A stretch of 64,000 nucleotides of DNA from Erythrobacter aureus. Its GTDB lineage: Bacteria; Pseudomonadota; Alphaproteobacteria; Sphingomonadales; Sphingomonadaceae. Shown here piece after piece: positions 61,208 to 64,000 of this stretch (position 1 is its first letter; every line of letters begins with the position of its first letter). Where the stretch lies: NCBI RefSeq assembly GCF_003355455.1, contig NZ_CP031357.1:2706501-2770500 (forward strand), given 5' to 3'. The translations under genes and the position numbers were made by a program. The notes below the pieces were generated by a model. The model saw nothing but the letters and a program-made list of their open reading frames with translations. It was not told where the DNA came from and made no database searches.

Positions 61208-62301
61208 ATGATTACCAGCTCCGCCGTCAGCGATCCGGCCTGCTTCAGTCCTTCGAGAATGGCGACGAGATCGGCCGGGCTCGCACCGAGTGCGTTGAGA
61301 GCGTCGACCACCTCGGCCAGCGATGCACCGGGGCCGATGCGCGAGACGACGTTATCCTGCTGGCTCGCCGATATAGTGCTGTTGGGTTCCAGCGCCGTGC
61401 GTCCGCGCGAGAAGGGCGCTGGCTGAACCACCATCGGATTCTCGTCGATCCGCACCACCAGGCTACCGTGGCTTATTGCCGCGGGGGCCAGCCGCACGGC
61501 ACTGGAGATGACGATCGTGCCCGTCCGGCTGTTGATGACAACCTTCGCGGCGCGTTCGGCCGGATTGATTTCCAGCATTTCGATCCGCGCCATGATTTCC
61601 GCGCGGGTATTGGCGCCCGGCGGCAGCATCAGCGCCAGCGTCACCCCGTCCTCGACCTGCGCCATGCCCGGATAGGCACCGTTGATCGCATCGCGCACAC
61701 GCGAGATGGTCAGGAAATCGGCATAATAGAGGTTCCAGCGCAGGACTTCGCTGAAATCGAAATTGCTGGTCACAGCCTGTTCGACTGTTGCGCCATCGGC
61801 AATCCGGCCCACAGTCGGCACATTGACTGTCAGCTTCGAACCGTCCTTGCCCGATACGCCGAGCCCGCCCACGGCGAGGTTGCCCTGCGCCATGGCGTAT
61901 ATCTGACCGTCGGCGCCATAAAGCGGGGTCATGACCAGCGCGCCGCCGCGCAGCGACTTGGCCTTGCCCATGGTCGAGACTGTGACGTCGATCCGCTGGC
62001 CGGGCTTTGCAAAGGCCGGCAGTTCGGCGGTAATAATGACCGCTGCGGCATTCTTGAGCGCCGGGTTGACGCCAGGCGGCAGTTGCAGCCCGAGACGGCC
62101 CGATACGCCGCGCATGGCCTGGGTCAGATAGGCGAAATTGTCGTCGCCCGACCCGTCCAGACCGACGACGATGCCATAGCCGGTCAGTTGGTTGGAGCGG
62201 ACGGACTGGAACTGGCCGAGATCGCGGACCCGTTCGGCCGCTGCCGGTACCGGTAGCGACGCGAGCAGCGCGACGAAGAAAATAGCGAGGCGGCGGATCA
62301 T
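61204..62301 (-). CDS. flgI: Flagellar P-ring protein FlgI
   Basis: A 365-residue periplasmic P-ring subunit. The signal peptide (IRRLAIFFVALLASLPVPAAA) is followed by ERVRDLGQFQSVRSNQLTGYGIVVGLDGSGD, the FlgI landmark. The sequence continues with QRIDVTVSTMGKAKSLRGGALVMTPL and ends with the conserved ASPADLVAILEGLKQAGSLTAELVII. It assembles around the rod in the peptidoglycan layer. The ATG at 62301 is chosen because the signal peptide begins there; longer forms lack similarity. Confidence 0.95.
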   Translation of the reverse strand: MIRRLAIFFVALLASLPVPAAAERVRDLGQFQSVRSNQLTGYGIVVGLDGSGDDNFAYLTQAMRGVSGRLGLQLPPGVNPALKNAAAVIITAELPAFAKPGQRIDVTVSTMGKAKSLRGGALVMTPLYGADGQIYAMAQGNLAVGGLGVSGKDGSKLTVNVPTVGRIADGATVEQAVTSNFDFSEVLRWNLYYADFLTISRVRDAINGAYPGMAQVEDGVTLALMLPPGANTRAEIMARIEMLEINPAERAAKVVINSRTGTIVISSAVRLAPAAISHGSLVVRIDENPMVVQPAPFSRGRTALEPNSTISASQQDNVVSRIGPGASLAEVVDALNALGASPADLVAILEGLKQAGSLTAELVII

Positions 62302-62312
62302 GATCGATATCC

Positions 62313-62966
62313 TCAAAACGGCGAAATCGCGCCGAAGAAACGCGACAGCCAGCCTTCGCGGCTTGCGCGCTGGACCGAGCCGGCGCCCGAATAGGAAATG
62401 CGCGCATCGGCCACCCGGATCGACGGGATGCGATTGTCCTGATCGATATCGGCCAGGCGGATGATGCCGGAAAGCTGAACCCATTCTTCGCCCTGACTGA
62501 GTTGCATGACCTTTTCTCCGCGCACCAGTGCCGTCCCGTTTGGACGAACCTCGGCAATGGTCACGGTCAGGTCGGCCCGGATCGAACTGGCCTGCGAGGC
62601 GTCACCCGACCCTTTGAACGACGAACCGCCGGAAGCATTAAGATCGCTGTCGTCGATGCCGACAAATTGCGGAAGAGAGAGCCCGATATTACCGTCGCGC
62701 TTGGTCGATCCACTGGTGGATTTCGATGTCTGTGTGCGTTCGACCAGTACGATCGTCACGATATCGCCGACCCGCGCCGCGCGATTGCCGTAATAAAGCG
62801 GCGCATAACCGTGACTGGCCTGATAGATCGCGCCGTCCCGATGCTGCGTAGGCGCCGCCTGCGGGGCTGGCGGGAGCGCTGCAGAAAAGCCTTCGGGCCG
62901 CGCGGAGCCCCCACCGCACGCCGCAAGGGCGAGCGTCATCGGGACAAGATAGAGTGCGGGTTTCAT
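62313..62966 (-). CDS. flgH: Flagellar L-ring lipoprotein FlgH
   Basis: A 217-residue outer-membrane L-ring lipoprotein. The lipobox is in MTLALAACGGG, so the mature protein begins at the Cys. The core YYGNRAARVGDIVTIVLVE and QLSQGEEWVQLSGIIRLADIDQDNRIPS, then SVQRASREGWLSRFFGAISPF, are typical of FlgH. The ATG at 62966 follows GAGGA; a GTG at 62981 that overlaps the flgG stop is possible. It lies between flgG and flgI in the standard order. Confidence 0.95.
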   Translation of the reverse strand: MKPALYLVPMTLALAACGGGSARPEGFSAALPPAPQAAPTQHRDGAIYQASHGYAPLYYGNRAARVGDIVTIVLVERTQTSKSTSGSTKRDGNIGLSLPQFVGIDDSDLNASGGSSFKGSGDASQASSIRADLTVTIAEVRPNGTALVRGEKVMQLSQGEEWVQLSGIIRLADIDQDNRIPSIRVADARISYSGAGSVQRASREGWLSRFFGAISPF

Positions 62967-62977
62967 AGGACTGGTCC

Positions 62978-63766
62978 TCACAGCGTCTGGTTGGCGTTGC
63001 GCAGCATCTCGTCGACGGCGGAAACCATCTTCGAGCTGATCTCGTAGGCGCGCTGGGCTTCGATCATGTCGACCAGTTCCTGGACGATGTTGACGTTCGA
63101 AGCCTCGAGCATGCCCTGGCGAATGTTGCCCCGGCCATTCTCGCCGCCGATTCCCAATTCGGCCGCGCCGCTGGCTGCGGTTTCGACCAGGAAGTTGTCG
63201 CCGATCGCCTGGAGGCCCGAAGGATTGGTGAAGCGGGCAACCTGAATCTGCCCCAGCTCGGCCGGTTCGGACTCCCCGGCCAGCGTGGCCGACACGATGC
63301 CGTCGGGCGATACCGCAATCGCGGTGGCGCCTTCGGGGACGGTGATCGCGGGCTGCACGGCATAACCCTGCTGGGTCACCAACTGCCCTTCTGCGGAAAG
63401 GGTGAAATTGCCCGCGCGGGTGTAGCCGATCTGGCCGCCAGGCATCTCGATCTGGAAGTATCCATCGCCGTCGAGCGCCAGATCGAAGGCGTTGTCGGTG
63501 TTGTTGAGCGCGCCCTGCGTCATGATCTGGCTAGTCGACTGGACCGCCACGCCGGTGCCGAGGTTGAGCCCCGTGGCATAAGCGGTTTCGCCCGAGGATC
63601 GCTGTCCGGCAACGCGCGCGTCCTGATAGGCGAGCGTGGCGAAATTGGCGCGGTCGCGCTTGAAGCCGGTGGTGCCGACGTTTGCCAGGTTGTTGGCGAT
63701 GACGCGCATGCGCGCATCCTGTGCCTCGAGCCCGGTGCGGGCGACCTGAAGGGCTGAAGTGGGCAT
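62978..63766 (-). CDS. flgG: Flagellar distal rod protein FlgG
   Basis: A 262-residue distal rod protein. It begins MPTSALQVARTGLEAQDARMRVIANNLANVGTTGFKRDRANF, with the conserved NNLANVxTTGFK segment. The C-terminal EASNVNIVQELVDMIEAQRAYEISSKMVSAVDEML helix is the matching half. The length is exactly that usual for FlgG. It is preceded by flgF on the same strand. Confidence 0.96.
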   Translation of the reverse strand: MPTSALQVARTGLEAQDARMRVIANNLANVGTTGFKRDRANFATLAYQDARVAGQRSSGETAYATGLNLGTGVAVQSTSQIMTQGALNNTDNAFDLALDGDGYFQIEMPGGQIGYTRAGNFTLSAEGQLVTQQGYAVQPAITVPEGATAIAVSPDGIVSATLAGESEPAELGQIQVARFTNPSGLQAIGDNFLVETAASGAAELGIGGENGRGNIRQGMLEASNVNIVQELVDMIEAQRAYEISSKMVSAVDEMLRNANQTL

Positions 63767-63785
63767 GGGCTATCCTTTCCCCTGA

Positions 63786-64000
63786 TTAGCCGAGGCGCAT
63801 GAGCTGCGCGCCGCTTTCGTCGATTTCGCGTGCGGTGGAGATGACCTTGCTGCGCATGGCGAAGAGCCGCTGCGCATCGATCATGTCGACCAGGACTTCG
63901 GTGGTTTTGACATTGGACTGTTCGAGCGCGCCGGATTTTACGGTCGCCGCTTCGTCGGTCGGCAGGATGCCGCCGCCTTCGACGCGGAACAGACCGTCCA
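63786..64000 (-). CDS. flgF: Flagellar proximal rod protein FlgF, C-terminal part (cut by window edge)
   Basis: The last 71 residues are seen: a loop DGLFRVEGGGILPTDEAATV, then GALEQSNVKTTEVLVDMIDAQRLFAMRSKVISTAREIDES, the typical C-terminal helix of rod proteins. It precedes flgG, as usual. The start lies outside the window to the right. Confidence 0.9.
   Translation of the reverse strand, partial: DGLFRVEGGGILPTDEAATVKSGALEQSNVKTTEVLVDMIDAQRLFAMRSKVISTAREIDESGAQLMRLG

Noticed and set aside
1..64000. CRISPR array
   Set aside because: No regular direct repeats with spacers were seen anywhere in the window.

Overview
The window reads as a chromosomal segment of a Sphingomonadales bacterium, probably of the Erythrobacteraceae. 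This is inferred from gene content: four large TonB-dependent receptors, a DUF1476 ATP-synthase inhibitor next to BolA and a CGFS glutaredoxin, a chromosomal virB cluster, tandem acyl-CoA dehydrogenases, a high G+C content and flagellar genes in alphaproteobacterial order. No rRNA, phage, insertion sequence or CRISPR array was seen.

Layout. (1) 1-3322: housekeeping genes (quinone oxidoreductase, DUF1476, BolA, Grx4, NUDIX) with a probable small RNA and terminator after grxD. (2) 3342-13683: a catabolic island with a CaiB-type CoA transferase, an iron-dependent alcohol dehydrogenase (broken by three 1-nt gaps), an acyl-CoA ligase, a Baeyer-Villiger monooxygenase, a metallo-beta-lactamase-fold hydrolase, a TonB-dependent receptor and a TetR regulator. 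A shared ACTGGCCAGT-type palindrome lies at three control points and suggests one regulon. (3) 13892-17773: tRNA-Arg(TCT), a YhhQ-type transporter and a second receptor. (4) 17977-25742: a compact minus-strand type IV secretion operon virB1-2-3-4-6-9-10-11, without virB5, virB7, virB8, virD4 or a relaxase. (5) 25898-30990: a small helical-repeat protein, then a beta-helix-like lipoprotein and a TonB receptor separated by a strong hairpin. (6) 31199-38028: an ATPase with an in-frame TGA, an atypical response regulator, and scattered oxidoreductase and metabolic genes. (7) 38135-51943: a lipid or steroid-like beta-oxidation block with a paired acyl-CoA dehydrogenase, MFS transporter, a double TetR, acyl-CoA synthetase, serine hydrolase, a FadJ-like bifunctional enzyme, a fourth receptor (frameshifted) and an SDR. 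(8) 51940-56905: a DevABC/MacAB-like ABC efflux operon with a TolC-type channel and a divergent TetR whose twin operators are visible. (9) 56933-64000: flagellar genes flgF-G-H-I-J-K-L-motA-motB on the minus strand.

Three genes (Fe-ADH, virB10, the 48-kb TonB receptor) are interrupted by six single-base gaps in total, all placeable in short G or C runs. This looks more like homopolymer undercalling in the assembly than like biological decay. The ATPase at 31-32 kb is different: it carries a CGA-to-TGA-type nonsense codon.
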